A stretch of DNA of 64,000 bases. It comes from an uncultured Lachnospiraceae bacterium (GTDB taxonomy: Bacteria; Bacillota; Clostridia; Lachnospirales; Lachnospiraceae). The notes under the pieces were generated by a model. The model had not been told where the DNA came from. It made no database searches and worked only from the letters and a program-made list of their open reading frames with translations. The first letter of the stretch is position 1. Every line of letters starts with the position of its first letter. The translations under genes were made by a program, and so were the position numbers. Positions 52,740 through 62,772 of the stretch are shown here, piece by piece. The stretch covers positions 1-64,000 of the forward strand of contig CACZFI010000008.1 of the NCBI GenBank assembly GCA_902780405.1, given 5' to 3'.

Positions 52740-54608
52740 TTACACCCCCGTCTGTGTAATCAGTCTGTCGTAGACCTCATTCAATACCTGAATGACTTTG
52801 GATGAGAGGTTGTAAAGGTTCTCGAATTTCACGAGATCCGCAGCCTCTTCGTTCTGATCGACGCCCGAGAAGGACTTTCTCTGATTGTCAATCGTGTATC
52901 TGATGTCATCTTGATTATCGGCAAATACTTTCATTTTTGAAATATCTACCGCCATATTTGTGGTAACAGACTGTAAAAACTGGGATACGGTACCCTGTTC
53001 AAACATATTGACATCGGTCATGCCCTTTAAGATCTTGTCAACGATCGGTCTGTAATCGATGTTGCCCTGCTCGATATCCTCTTTATAGGACACAACCACC
53101 TTCGACGGATCGGTCTTCCATGCACCGGAAAGCTCCCAGTTTAAAGACGTCAGGCGATAGTAGCTGGCATCGCTCGACTTGATCGTACCGGAGCCGACCA
53201 TCGTATCTTTCAAAACAAAGTCGGTTCCGGGAACCTCCTCTGCGGTAAACATATCGAGACCCGGGTCGCCGTTTGCGTCCACGCCGGCCGTCGTCCACTG
53301 GTTCATATAGGACGAAATGGTACGCACGAGTTCGTTTAGTTTCGCCTGATAATAGGGGATGCCGCGCGTCGGGTTGTTGGCGCCCATGATCGCGGGATAG
53401 CCCACGATACCTGCAGGGAATTTCGCATTCTCCTCGATGTGCTTTTCGTTGTACATGGTGAGATTGGAGAATGTGAACTCGGACATATCGCCGTTTTCAT
53501 CATACTCTGCCTCCCAGCCGTCATACATATACACACGGCCGTTCAGGGTAATGCTTCCCTGACTCGGGATGTTTAACTTGTTCACATTGATCGGAGCCGC
53601 CGTCTTCACCTTGATATAAGAGGGATCCTCGGAAATCTCCGTGGTGGTTCCGGCAAAAGCCTCCGCATTGTTGCCGTCGCGGATATTGAACAGGCCTTCC
53701 AGCTTACCGCCGGTCTTGTCGGATACAAATTTTTCTCCGGGCGTGCCGTCCGCATTTGCCCAGAATACGTCCACAAGACCCTCTGCATCATTCTGGTTTA
53801 CACGCGCATTTCGCGGCGCAACCATCAGCTCGTTGAAGGTCATCATATCGACCAGGATGTTATTATCGATACGCACGGTAAGGGACTTCGCATGTGAAGG
53901 CACTGCCTTGTCACCCACGCCGTACATGATGGACTCCTCCACCACATCGACCTCGACATACTCGGAAAGCTTGTCGATGCAATTGGTTCTCTGGTCACGC
54001 AGATCGTTCGCATTGCTGCCCTTAAGCTCAATGCTGATGATCTGCTGTGTCAGATCGTAAATCTGCTTGGAAAGGGAGTTGATCTCGGATACAGCCAGCT
54101 CGATCTCATCATTGATACTCTTCTGGGTATCCTGGAAATTGGCCGACATCTCGTTCACCATATCCGTGAAAGAGTCAGCAGTCAGCGTATAAGAAATCCT
54201 GGTGGTGTTATCTGCGGGGTTGTCCGCGAGATCCTGCAGCGCATCCGACATCTTGGAAATCCACTTGGTGTAGCCGGAATCTCCGGAAATCTCGTTCATG
54301 TACAGCTGCATCTGCATCAGGTTGTCATTCTGGGTGTTGTACTTATTGTACTTGGTGTTGGACGCCCAGTACTTCTCATCATAGTAGACATTGCGCACAC
54401 GATCGACGCCCGTGCTCTGCACACCGGTACCCATCATGCCGTAGCGCGCCGAAATGTCCAGCGGGTTCGCAGCGCTGCCCTGCACAGCCTGTCTGGAATA
54501 GCCTTCCGTATCGGCGTTTGAGATGTTGTGCGATGTGGTATTTAATGATGTCTGAAAATGATTCAAACCGGATAAGCCGGTATTTAATCCCAAAAATGTT
54601 GACGGCAT
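52740..54608 (-). CDS. flgK: Hook-associated protein FlgK (copy 1)
   Basis: 622 residues. The N-terminal signature is FLGLNTGLSGLNHFQTSLNT-TSHNISNADTEGYSRQ and the C-terminal LVKFENLYNLSSKVIQVLNE. A middle domain of about 350 residues is variable. It lies 23 bases after a second flgK and four bases before flgL. Confidence 0.92.
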   Translation of the reverse strand: MPSTFLGLNTGLSGLNHFQTSLNTTSHNISNADTEGYSRQAVQGSAANPLDISARYGMMGTGVQSTGVDRVRNVYYDEKYWASNTKYNKYNTQNDNLMQMQLYMNEISGDSGYTKWISKMSDALQDLADNPADNTTRISYTLTADSFTDMVNEMSANFQDTQKSINDEIELAVSEINSLSKQIYDLTQQIISIELKGSNANDLRDQRTNCIDKLSEYVEVDVVEESIMYGVGDKAVPSHAKSLTVRIDNNILVDMMTFNELMVAPRNARVNQNDAEGLVDVFWANADGTPGEKFVSDKTGGKLEGLFNIRDGNNAEAFAGTTTEISEDPSYIKVKTAAPINVNKLNIPSQGSITLNGRVYMYDGWEAEYDENGDMSEFTFSNLTMYNEKHIEENAKFPAGIVGYPAIMGANNPTRGIPYYQAKLNELVRTISSYMNQWTTAGVDANGDPGLDMFTAEEVPGTDFVLKDTMVGSGTIKSSDASYYRLTSLNWELSGAWKTDPSKVVVSYKEDIEQGNIDYRPIVDKILKGMTDVNMFEQGTVSQFLQSVTTNMAVDISKMKVFADNQDDIRYTIDNQRKSFSGVDQNEEAADLVKFENLYNLSSKVIQVLNEVYDRLITQTGV

Positions 54609-54631
54609 ACGTTGCTCCTCCTTCTTCTATA

Positions 54632-56452
54632 CTAGCTTGTACCCAACTGCTGGATCAGGTACTCGATCATCTCCGCAACGGTGTTGATGTATCTCGAAGA
54701 TGCATTGAATGCGTGCTGGAACTTGATCAGGTTCGAGAGTTCCTCGTCCGAGGATACGCCCACAACCATCTGCCTTAAGTTGTCCAGTTCCAGGGACGAC
54801 TGTTGTCCCGTCTCGGAGAGATGGTGATATGTATAACCGCGATCCGCAAGGTCATCGGTCATACCTGCATAATAATCTTTGTAATTGCACTCTACCAGAG
54901 AGTTGGGGCTTACCGTGGAGAACTTGGTGTCCCAAAGCTTCAGGAGATTGTCCACAACCTCCTGCGCCTCCTCTCCGTTCACCCGTGTTAGGGGAAGCAG
55001 GGAAGGATTCTGGAGAAGCGCCTCATTGATCTCGACATTGCCGGAGGAGTAGAGGCTGTAGTAATTGTCCGCATCCTCCTCGGTATAAACCTTAAATGTA
55101 CCGGTGGTTCCGTCCGCAAGTGTCAGTGTCTGCTCCGTGTAACGAGGCTCGCTCTTTCTTACAAAAAGTTCCGTGCCGGAGATACCGTTGCTGTTACCCA
55201 TGCCGATACCGGCCGCCTCCTCGTCGAGGATCTTTACGATGGATCCGTCAGCAAGCTCGACCTCCTTGTTCGGGCAGAGGGTATCATTCACACCGGTCAC
55301 CATAGCGTGTACGAGCACGTCGAACTGTGCCATCAGGTTGGTAACCGTATAAGGCTCTACATACTTGTTGAAGTAATCCAGCTTATCGGAGTAAGTCTGC
55401 AGGTCTGCCGCGTACTGCGCCATATCCGCCTGATACTCCGCATCGGTTGCGTAATCCGCTGCCACGGGGCGAACAGGTTTCACGGGTACATCCGTATAAT
55501 TGCTGACAAAGTAGCCTCTTGCCTGAAGCAGGCCCTTCAGGGATCCGACATCGGTGTTGTTCTCGGCTGCGGGAATCTTGTTGATATTCATCAACGGATA
55601 CTCGTCATCCTTCCACACCGGCATCAGGAAATCCGTTGCGTCCGTCGCAAAGTCATAATGTGTCAGATAGTTTTCGTTGTCGCAGATCTTCATACTGTCG
55701 AGCTCGTAAATACGGCCCTTGGTCACGAAGATTCTGCCCTCTATATAGATCTCAGCGGTTCCGTCCGAATTGGTGATGATCTCGGTTCCGACAATCTCGG
55801 AAAGCCTGTCGTAGGCCAGGTTCCGCTGATCCCTGTAGTCGTTCGCATTTTCGATCCCGGAGGCCTCTGCCGACAGGATCTTGTCATTTAATTCAAGGAT
55901 GGTCTTACCCAGGCTGTTGATCTCGGCAACCTCTTCCTTGATCTGGGTGTTTAGATTTCTCTGGTAGGTAATGAAGCTGTCGCGAATCGTCTGCACACGA
56001 TCCAGGAATGTCTGTGCAGTCGCAATGTAAGAGCTTCGTGTAACGATACTGTTGGACTCCTTCTGAAGCTCCTGAAGCGCCAGCCACAGGTCGTTCATGG
56101 AGGTATTAAAATCGCGGCCCTCAAGTTCTCCGAAGTAGTTCTGGAGCTCCTCAACGGCCTCCTCCTGCGCCTTGTAATACTTGGTTCGACCCACTTCCGT
56201 CCGGTATGCGACATCCGCAAAATTATCGCGGATCGTCTTGATCTCGGCAGTCACGGTTCCGAGACCGGACTGGTTCTTTCGAACGGCATTCTCACTCAGT
56301 GTGCGATAGCTTCTGTCAGTCAGGAGGACCTGCTGACGGCTGTATCCTTCGGTCTGAGTATTCGTTAAGTTGTGTGAGGTGGTGTTCAGTGCGTACTGAC
56401 TTGTCTGTAAGCCCGTAACACCGATCGACAACCTGCCCATGGTTCCGCCCAT
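54632..56452 (-). CDS. flgK: Hook-associated protein FlgK (copy 2)
   Basis: 606 residues from ATG 56452 (GAAGGTGAGCGT upstream); ATG 56440 is the alternative. N-terminus GRLSIGVTGLQTSQYALNTT-SHNLTNTQTEGYSRQ, C-terminus LIKFQHAFNASSRYINTVAE. The centre differs strongly from copy 1. One copy may be specialised for one of the two filaments or act as a second junction ring. Confidence 0.92.
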   Translation of the reverse strand: MGGTMGRLSIGVTGLQTSQYALNTTSHNLTNTQTEGYSRQQVLLTDRSYRTLSENAVRKNQSGLGTVTAEIKTIRDNFADVAYRTEVGRTKYYKAQEEAVEELQNYFGELEGRDFNTSMNDLWLALQELQKESNSIVTRSSYIATAQTFLDRVQTIRDSFITYQRNLNTQIKEEVAEINSLGKTILELNDKILSAEASGIENANDYRDQRNLAYDRLSEIVGTEIITNSDGTAEIYIEGRIFVTKGRIYELDSMKICDNENYLTHYDFATDATDFLMPVWKDDEYPLMNINKIPAAENNTDVGSLKGLLQARGYFVSNYTDVPVKPVRPVAADYATDAEYQADMAQYAADLQTYSDKLDYFNKYVEPYTVTNLMAQFDVLVHAMVTGVNDTLCPNKEVELADGSIVKILDEEAAGIGMGNSNGISGTELFVRKSEPRYTEQTLTLADGTTGTFKVYTEEDADNYYSLYSSGNVEINEALLQNPSLLPLTRVNGEEAQEVVDNLLKLWDTKFSTVSPNSLVECNYKDYYAGMTDDLADRGYTYHHLSETGQQSSLELDNLRQMVVGVSSDEELSNLIKFQHAFNASSRYINTVAEMIEYLIQQLGTS

Positions 56453-56479
56453 ACGCTCACCTTCGATCCTTCCGTGGTC

Positions 56480-57010
56480 CTAGTTCTTCGTGTCAAACTG
56501 GCCGGAGACTCCCGCTCCGGCATCCCCGTACGCCGCGGGACGTTTGAACATATCCCTGGAATACTCCGCCGTTTCCGGGGCGCGGTCCAGGTTTTGAAGA
56601 AGATTGATGTTGTACTCGATCATCTTCAGGGATTCCTGTATCAAATTCTGATTGTGTGCATTGACATCCTTCAGTCTTTTCGCAAGCTTTCCGAGTTTCT
56701 CGCTGATTTCCGAGAGCGGATCGTGAAACTCCGGCTGCGACTCCAGCAAACCTATCACATCAACGATGCGCAGATTCGCGCTGTTCTGCCCGAGCACACC
56801 TGCGATATTCTTCATCGTCTGCCGGCGGGTATTCTCAAGTCCCGTGATGGTATCCACCAGCAATTGCTCCTTGTCGGTGGTCTCCCGCAGGCGGTCCAGA
56901 TTGTTGGACACGATCGCAGTGGTCTTCTCCGTGGACGCCACAAGCAACTGCTCGTATACGGCGTACTCTTCATTCAGACCTGTGATCAGATTCTCAATTA
57001 AACTTGCCAT
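56480..57010 (-). CDS. flgN: FlgN-family flagellar chaperone
   Basis: 176 residues, coiled-coil helical (ENLITGLNEEYAVYEQLLVA, RLRETTDKEQLLVDTITGLE). The position between flgM and flgK and its length match FlgN, the export chaperone for FlgK and FlgL. Confidence 0.85.
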   Translation of the reverse strand: MASLIENLITGLNEEYAVYEQLLVASTEKTTAIVSNNLDRLRETTDKEQLLVDTITGLENTRRQTMKNIAGVLGQNSANLRIVDVIGLLESQPEFHDPLSEISEKLGKLAKRLKDVNAHNQNLIQESLKMIEYNINLLQNLDRAPETAEYSRDMFKRPAAYGDAGAGVSGQFDTKN

Positions 57011-57056
57011 CCCAAATCTCCCTCGCTCCGAAGTACCTCATGAAAAATGCGTACTC

Positions 57057-57344
57057 CTAGAATGTACGTGCTGCATAAGTGGCAGCCAGCTTTGCGGCAA
57101 AATCATCTGCCGACACATCATAAGTGCCCGCTTCAATTCTGCTCTTTAATTCGGCGATCTTCGCTTCTCTCACATCAGGCACGGCCGCAAGTGCGTTCTT
57201 CGCAACCTGCATATCCTTGCCTACCGCGGAAAACGAGATCTCATCCTGAAAGCTGGCATAGCCTGCGCCTGCAGTACTTCCGGACTTCTTGGTGCTTCCG
57301 GTGTTATACATCTGGTTGATCATGTTAAATGTACCGATTCGCAT
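57057..57344 (-). CDS. flgM: Anti-sigma-28 factor FlgM
   Basis: 95 residues from ATG 57344 (AAAAGGAGGGATAGTT); the longer frame runs through a terminator and is spurious. The first 45 residues are disordered. The family C-terminus is DVREAKIAELKSRIEAGTYDVSADDFAAKL. It holds SigD until the hook is complete. Upstream, 57370-57410 has no confident promoter. Confidence 0.92.
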   Translation of the reverse strand: MRIGTFNMINQMYNTGSTKKSGSTAGAGYASFQDEISFSAVGKDMQVAKNALAAVPDVREAKIAELKSRIEAGTYDVSADDFAAKLAATYAARTF

Positions 57345-57412
57345 AACTATCCCTCCTTTTGAAAGTTTCTCAATATGTTTATCGTAAAGTCTCCGCCGGA
57401 ACATAACCCCCG

Positions 57413-57467
57413 GAGAAAATTTTAGGGAACTTTTACGGAGATTCTTCCGCAAAAAGTTCCCTAAAAA
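57413..57467 (-). terminator. Terminator after metG
   Basis: TTTTTAGGGAACTTTT and AAAAGTTCCCTAAAA pair, with GCGGA/TCTCCG inside and TTTTC following. It separates the metG unit from the flagellar operon. Confidence 0.88.
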
Positions 57468-57484
57468 TGTCCTGATCCGTATAT

Positions 57485-59470
57485 TTAGCTGATCATCGCG
57501 CCGGCAGGCATATCCTTCTCGGCGGTAAGGAGTGCCAGGTTGCCGTCGAAGTCTTCTGCGCACAGAAGCATACCTTCGGAAAGCACACCCGCGAGCTTGG
57601 TCGGCTTTAAGTTGGTGATCACAACCACCTTCTTGCCCACCATCTCCTCCGGCTTGTAGAAGTTCTTGATACCGGATACGATCTGAAGTGTCTTGCTTGC
57701 AACCTTCACCTGAGAGCAGATCAGCTTCTTGGAGTTGGCAACTTCCTCGCAGGAAAGCACCTCACCCATCTGCAGCTGCATGCGATCGAACTCTTCGATG
57801 GTGATCTCTTCCTTCACCTTCGCCTCGAGCACGGGGAGGGTCTCCTCCTGCTTCTTCGGCTTGGGTTTTTCCTCTTCGGGCTCTTCCTCAACAATGGAAG
57901 GGAAGCGTTTCTCGATCTCCTCGAGCATAGCCGGTGCATCGATCCTTGCAAACAGGATCTCAGGCTCAGCCGTTACCTTGTTGCCCGAAGGATAAAGTCC
58001 GAACTGTGAAAGCTCTGTCACACGGCGCACCTCGGTGCCGAGCTGTGCCACGATCTTCTCTGCCGTCTCGGGCATAAAGGAAGAAAGAAGCGTTGCGCCA
58101 ATGGTGATGCTCTCCACAAGATTGTAGAGCACCGTCTCAAGACGATCCCTGTTTTCTTCGTTCTTGGCAAGCGCCCAGGGTTCGGTCTCATCGATGTATT
58201 TGTTGCATCTCTTGAAGAGATTGAAGATCTCTGTGATGGCGTCTGCCACACGAAGCTTGTCCATGCACTCGTTGACGCGAAGTCTTGCATCAAGGACAAC
58301 CTTCTTTAAATCATCATCCACAGCCTCTGCGGTGTTGCTGTTTGTTACAACGCCGTCAAAGTATTTGTTCGCCATGGAGATGGTACGGTTTACGAGATTA
58401 CCCAAAGTGTTGGCAAGCTCGGAATTTACTCTCTCGATCATAAGCTCCCAGGAGATGACACCGTCGTTCTCGAAGGGCATCTCATGCAGCAGGAAGAATC
58501 TTACCGCATCCACGCCGAAGAGGTCCACCATGTCATCCGCATAGATGACATTTCCGCGGGACTTGCTCATCTTGCCGTTCGCCTGAAGCAGCCAGGGATG
58601 TCCGAAGATCTGCTTCGGAAGCGGCTCGCCCAGAGCCATCAGCATGATCGGCCAGTAAATGGTATGGAAGCGAAGAATGTCCTTGCCGATCAGATGGAGA
58701 TCCGCAGGCCAGTACTTCTTGTATAATTCGCCGTGTGCTCCGTCCGCATCATAGCCGAGTCCGGTGATGTAGTTGGAGAGCGCATCCACCCATACATATA
58801 CCACATGCTTATTATCGAAATCCACGGGGATGCCCCACTTGAAGGATGTTCTCGACACGCACAGATCCTGAAGTCCCGGAAGGAGGAAGTTGTTCATCAT
58901 CTCGTTCTTGCGGGATTCCGGCTGGATGAAGTCGGGATGCGTATTGATATGCTCGATCAAACGATCAGCGTACTTGGAAAGTTTGAAGAAGTAAGCCTCT
59001 TCCTTCGCAGGCTGCACCTCACGGCCGCAGTCCGGGCACTTGCCGTCCACAAGCTGTGACGGTGTGAAGAAAGACTCACAGGGCGTACAGTACATACCCT
59101 CGTACTCACCCTTATAGATATCGCCCTTGTCATAGAGCTTCTTGAAAATCTTCTGAACCTGATGCTCATGGTCATCATCGGTGGTTCGGATAAAACGATC
59201 GTAGGAAGTGTTCATCAGATCCCAGATGCGCTTGATCTCCGCAGATGTCTCGTCTACGAACTCCTTCGGTGTGGAAAGATTCTCAAACGCCTTGATCTCG
59301 ATCTTCTGTCCGTGCTCATCCGTACCCGTCTGAAAATGTACATCATAACCGACGAATCTCTTGTATCTTGCAATACTGTCCGCAAGCACGATCTCGTAGG
59401 TATTTCCGATATGCGGTTTGCCTGAACTGTATGCGATTGCTGTTGTAATGTAATACGGTTTTTTAGCCAT
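57485..59470 (-). CDS. metG: Methionyl-tRNA synthetase
   Basis: 661 residues. The HIGH-type motif is KPHIGN near residue 18 and KMSKS is KMSKSRGNV. A zinc knuckle with four cysteines (CTPCESFF and CPDCG) lies at about residue 127. A C-terminal tRNA-binding/dimer domain (QLQMGEVLSCEEVANSKKLI, GIKNFYKPEEMVGKKVVVIT) follows a Lys/Glu-rich linker. It follows murA by 25 bases. Confidence 0.97.
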   Translation of the reverse strand: MAKKPYYITTAIAYSSGKPHIGNTYEIVLADSIARYKRFVGYDVHFQTGTDEHGQKIEIKAFENLSTPKEFVDETSAEIKRIWDLMNTSYDRFIRTTDDDHEHQVQKIFKKLYDKGDIYKGEYEGMYCTPCESFFTPSQLVDGKCPDCGREVQPAKEEAYFFKLSKYADRLIEHINTHPDFIQPESRKNEMMNNFLLPGLQDLCVSRTSFKWGIPVDFDNKHVVYVWVDALSNYITGLGYDADGAHGELYKKYWPADLHLIGKDILRFHTIYWPIMLMALGEPLPKQIFGHPWLLQANGKMSKSRGNVIYADDMVDLFGVDAVRFFLLHEMPFENDGVISWELMIERVNSELANTLGNLVNRTISMANKYFDGVVTNSNTAEAVDDDLKKVVLDARLRVNECMDKLRVADAITEIFNLFKRCNKYIDETEPWALAKNEENRDRLETVLYNLVESITIGATLLSSFMPETAEKIVAQLGTEVRRVTELSQFGLYPSGNKVTAEPEILFARIDAPAMLEEIEKRFPSIVEEEPEEEKPKPKKQEETLPVLEAKVKEEITIEEFDRMQLQMGEVLSCEEVANSKKLICSQVKVASKTLQIVSGIKNFYKPEEMVGKKVVVITNLKPTKLAGVLSEGMLLCAEDFDGNLALLTAEKDMPAGAMIS

Positions 59471-59495
59471 TCCTCTACCTCCTCTGTTTCGCCGA

Positions 59496-60800
59496 TCAGC
59501 CTACCCGCAAGCGGAATTTCTGTTCCTCTCTCTCGCTGTCGACCACTTCGATCGCTCCGCCCAAAGCTCTGATCTTTCCGTCAAAATCCTCGTAGCCGCG
59601 GAGAATGTACTTGATATCCTCCACTGTAGAGAATCCGTCTGCGGAAAGTGCCGCGATCACAAGTGCTGCGCCCGCGCGAAGATCCGGTGCGACAAGGCCT
59701 GCGCCTGTATATCCTTCTACGCCGGTGATGATGGCAGTGTTACCTTCCACGCTGATCCGCGCCCCCATACGCGCAAGCTCACTGACGTATTTAAATCTGT
59801 TTTCGAAAATGCTCTCCGTGATCACACTGGTGCCCTTGGAAAGCGCAAGCGTTACCGCCATCTGCGGCTGCATGTCCGTAGGGAATCCGGGATACGGAAG
59901 CGTCTTGATATGTGTCGACTTGAGTCTTCCGTCCGACATGACGCGAACAGAATCGTCATACTCGATCACGTGTGCTCCGATTTCGTTGAGCTTGGAGGAA
60001 ATTGCCTCCAAGTGCTTCGGGATCACGTTCTTGATCAGGATGTTACCGCCCGTTGCGGCAGCCATCGTCATAAATGTACCGGCCTCAATCTGATCCGGAA
60101 TAATGGAATACTCGGTTCCCTTCAGGCGCTCCACGCCGCGGATACGGATGACATCCGTACCGGCGCCCTTGATGTTCGCGCCCATACTGTTTAAGAAGTT
60201 GGCCACATCTACGATGTGGGGCTCCTTGGCTGCGTTTTCGATGGTGGTCTTGCCGGAGGCAAGTACGGCAGCCAGCATGATGTTGATGGTTGCACCCACG
60301 GTTACCACATCCATGTAGATATGATTACCGGTAAGTGAATCCGCCTGCACAACAATATTGCCGCCCTTTACGATCTCCCAGTTGGCACCGAGAGCCTCGA
60401 ATCCCTTGGTGTGCTGATCGATCGGTCTCGCACCGATATCACAGCCTCCGGGAAGCGCGACATTTGCGTATTTGTATTTGCCGAGAAGAGACCCCAGCAG
60501 ATAGTAACCTGCCCGGATCTTTCTGATATTATCATCGTCGACTACTAAATGCTCGCCGTCCTCGATCACGCCCGCGTTGATCGACACCGTATGGCGGTCG
60601 ATATACTTCACGCGCGCGCCCATATTTTCGATGGCCGCAAGCAGCACCCTTGTATCCTGTACGTAGGGCACGTTCTCAATGATGCATTCCTCATCTGTAA
60701 GGACAGCAGCGGCAAGAATACCCAAAGCAGCGTTCTTTGCGCCTGCGATGGTAACCTCTCCCTCCAGCCTTTGGCCGCCCTTTATCACATACTTTTCCAT
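59496..60800 (-). CDS. murA: UDP-N-acetylglucosamine 1-carboxyvinyltransferase
   Basis: 434 residues. It begins KYVIKGGQRLEGEVTIAGAK-NAALGILAAAVL. The active-site cysteine is in LPGGCDIGARPIDQHTKG. It makes the first committed step of peptidoglycan from UDP-GlcNAc and phosphoenolpyruvate. It has its own promoter. Confidence 0.97.
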   Translation of the reverse strand: MEKYVIKGGQRLEGEVTIAGAKNAALGILAAAVLTDEECIIENVPYVQDTRVLLAAIENMGARVKYIDRHTVSINAGVIEDGEHLVVDDDNIRKIRAGYYLLGSLLGKYKYANVALPGGCDIGARPIDQHTKGFEALGANWEIVKGGNIVVQADSLTGNHIYMDVVTVGATINIMLAAVLASGKTTIENAAKEPHIVDVANFLNSMGANIKGAGTDVIRIRGVERLKGTEYSIIPDQIEAGTFMTMAAATGGNILIKNVIPKHLEAISSKLNEIGAHVIEYDDSVRVMSDGRLKSTHIKTLPYPGFPTDMQPQMAVTLALSKGTSVITESIFENRFKYVSELARMGARISVEGNTAIITGVEGYTGAGLVAPDLRAGAALVIAALSADGFSTVEDIKYILRGYEDFDGKIRALGGAIEVVDSEREEQKFRLRVG

Positions 60801-60836
60801 TTTGCACCTTCTTGCAACATTTGCATAATCTAATAG

Positions 60837-60865
60837 ATTATAACAATATCACCATATTTTGTAAA
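60837..60865 (-). promoter_or_regulatory. Promoter of murA-metG
   Basis: TTTACA (60865-60860), 17-bp spacer, TATAAT (60842-60837), about 37 bases before murA. Confidence 0.85.
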
Positions 60866-60894
60866 CCAAAACGTATGTTTGATATTTGATATGA

Positions 60895-61308
60895 CTACTT
60901 GTCTGCGTCGCAATAGATGCAGCGGTAGGTTCTGTTCTCCTCATCCACCAGTCGAAAGATCTGCGTGATGCCCGGCTCGATCGTCGTGATACAGCGGGGA
61001 TTCTTGCAGGTCTTGATGTTGATGAGTTTCTTGGGAAGCGCAACCTTTTTCTTTTCGACGGTCACGCCGTTTTTCACGATGCTTACCGTGATGTTCGGGT
61101 CAATGTAACCGAGCACATCCAGGTTGATATCGTATTCCTGATCGATCTTTAAGATGTCTTTCTTGCCCATCTTGCTGCTCTTTACATTCTGAAGGATGGC
61201 CACGGAGCAATCCAGTTTGTCGAGATGCAGATGGTTGTAGATACGCATCGCCATGCCCGCCGTGATATGATCTAAAACGATCCCGTTTTGAATACTGTCA
61301 ATCTTCAT
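60895..61308 (-). CDS. pyrI: Aspartate carbamoyltransferase regulatory chain
   Basis: 137 residues. KIDSIQNGIVLDHITAGMAM and a zinc site with CKNPRCITT and YRCIYCDADK identify it. It binds PyrB and nucleotide effectors. It follows pyrB directly with one base between. Confidence 0.95.
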   Translation of the reverse strand: MKIDSIQNGIVLDHITAGMAMRIYNHLHLDKLDCSVAILQNVKSSKMGKKDILKIDQEYDINLDVLGYIDPNITVSIVKNGVTVEKKKVALPKKLINIKTCKNPRCITTIEPGITQIFRLVDEENRTYRCIYCDADK

Positions 61309-61309
61309 A

Positions 61310-62227
61310 TCAGATAGTCACCCCCAAAAGTTTTAAGATCAGTGCCATACGCACGTATTTGCCGTTCATCGCCTGGCGGAAGTAGCAGGCTCTCGGATCC
61401 TCGTCCACCTCCGGTGAGATCTCGTTCACGCGGGGCAGGGGATGCAGGATGGAGAGATCCGGCTTCGCCGACTTCAGTTTCTTTTTATCAAGAATGTAGG
61501 TGTCCTTCAAACGAACGTAATCCGCCTCATTGAAGAATCGCTCTCTCTGTACGCGGGTCATGTAGAGCAGATCCAGCTTCGGGATGGCTTCCTCCAATGT
61601 AAGCACTTCCTCATACGGAATTCCCTGGTCTTCGAAGACTTCCTTGATCAGGTAGGCCGGGAGACGCAGTTCATTCGGTGCGATCAGCACGTAGTGGATA
61701 TCCTCATATCTCGAAAGCGCCTTGATCAGCGAGTGAACGGTACGACCGAATTTCAGGTCGCCGCACAGGCCGATGGTGAATCCCTTCATAGCGCCTCGTT
61801 CTCTGCGTATCGTAAGAAGGTCTGTCAGGGTCTGCGTCGGGTGATTGTGTCCGCCGTCACCGGCATTGATGATGGGCACGGGAGAAACCATGGAAGCGCG
61901 CATCGGCGCACCCTCCTTCGGATGACGCATGGCGATGACATCCGCGTAACAACCGACCACACGCACGGTATCCGCCACGCTCTCGCCCTTTGAAACCGAC
62001 GAATCATCCGCAGAAGAAAAACCAAGCACGTTTCCACCCAGCTCCATCATCGCCGCTTCGAAGCTGAGTCGGGTTCTCGTACTTGGTTCATAAAACAGCG
62101 TGGCAAGTTTTTTACCCTTGCACGCCTCACTGTATTTGTCCTTGTGCTCGATGATATCAAGCGCTAAGTCCATCAGCTCATCGATCTCCTGCACGGAAAG
62201 ATCTGTCGAGTCAATCAGATGTTTCAT
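61310..62227 (-). CDS. pyrB: Aspartate carbamoyltransferase catalytic chain
   Basis: 305 residues. [17 protein letters not shown] (carbamoyl-phosphate), [12 protein letters not shown] and [10 protein letters not shown] (aspartate side) are complete. It makes carbamoyl-aspartate in pyrimidine synthesis. ATG overlaps the stop of the membrane-protein gene (ATGA). Confidence 0.97.
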   Translation of the reverse strand: MKHLIDSTDLSVQEIDELMDLALDIIEHKDKYSEACKGKKLATLFYEPSTRTRLSFEAAMMELGGNVLGFSSADDSSVSKGESVADTVRVVGCYADVIAMRHPKEGAPMRASMVSPVPIINAGDGGHNHPTQTLTDLLTIRRERGAMKGFTIGLCGDLKFGRTVHSLIKALSRYEDIHYVLIAPNELRLPAYLIKEVFEDQGIPYEEVLTLEEAIPKLDLLYMTRVQRERFFNEADYVRLKDTYILDKKKLKSAKPDLSILHPLPRVNEISPEVDEDPRACYFRQAMNGKYVRMALILKLLGVTI

Positions 62228-62712
62228 TCCCTTATAACCTCCGTCTCTTTTACTCTATGTTCCGTAAAAATGTCTTTGATCTGTTCCTTGTCCCGTCGGT
62301 CGCACACCAGCACGTACTGCTTGCGGTTGGCCCGGATCTTTAAGGTGATGATATTGCTGTCATCCTCTTCGTCCACCAGCTTGTAGCCCTTCATAAACTC
62401 CCAGTCGATGAAGGTCGTTCCGACAACCGCGCCCTCCGCGGTAAGCCCGCTTTTGATCCTTGTGGAAAGCACGATGAACAGGGCAAATGTAAGTGCCGCC
62501 GGTATAAAGATATATATTCGAAATGCGGCAAGCACCACCACAGCCACGAGTCCCAGGTTCGCATAGATCACCTCGGCTCGCGCGACGCCGTGATGCAGCC
62601 GGCTCTCAATCACAATCTCTGTCTTTTTTTTGATGGCCCCGATGCATACCAGGGTTGCTGTCGCAAACCCCAAAAACAGCACAAAGGCCAGTACTCCGAT
62701 CCATACATCCAT
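62224..62712 (-). CDS. Small membrane protein between pyrB and the carbamoyltransferase
   Basis: 162 residues if it starts at ATG 62712, directly before the first membrane helix ([20 protein letters not shown]); ATG 62736 is the alternative and neither has a strong ribosome site. Two more hydrophobic segments lie at about residues 55-90 ([20 protein letters not shown]). The C-terminal 70 residues are soluble and charged ([20 protein letters not shown]). Family not recognised; it is stop-start coupled to pyrB. Confidence 0.65.
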   Translation of the reverse strand: MDVWIGVLAFVLFLGFATATLVCIGAIKKKTEIVIESRLHHGVARAEVIYANLGLVAVVVLAAFRIYIFIPAALTFALFIVLSTRIKSGLTAEGAVVGTTFIDWEFMKGYKLVDEEDDSNIITLKIRANRKQYVLVCDRRDKEQIKDIFTEHRVKETEVIRE

Positions 62713-62772
62713 ATCCGGTCTGCATCTCATAAACATGGCATGAATGCGGGTATCACATCCATGCCGTGTGTT

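Noticed and set aside
57370..57410. SigD promoter of flgM
   Set aside because: TACGATAA is present, but no TAAA-like element lies at the right distance; spacing is two bases longer than in both flagellin promoters.
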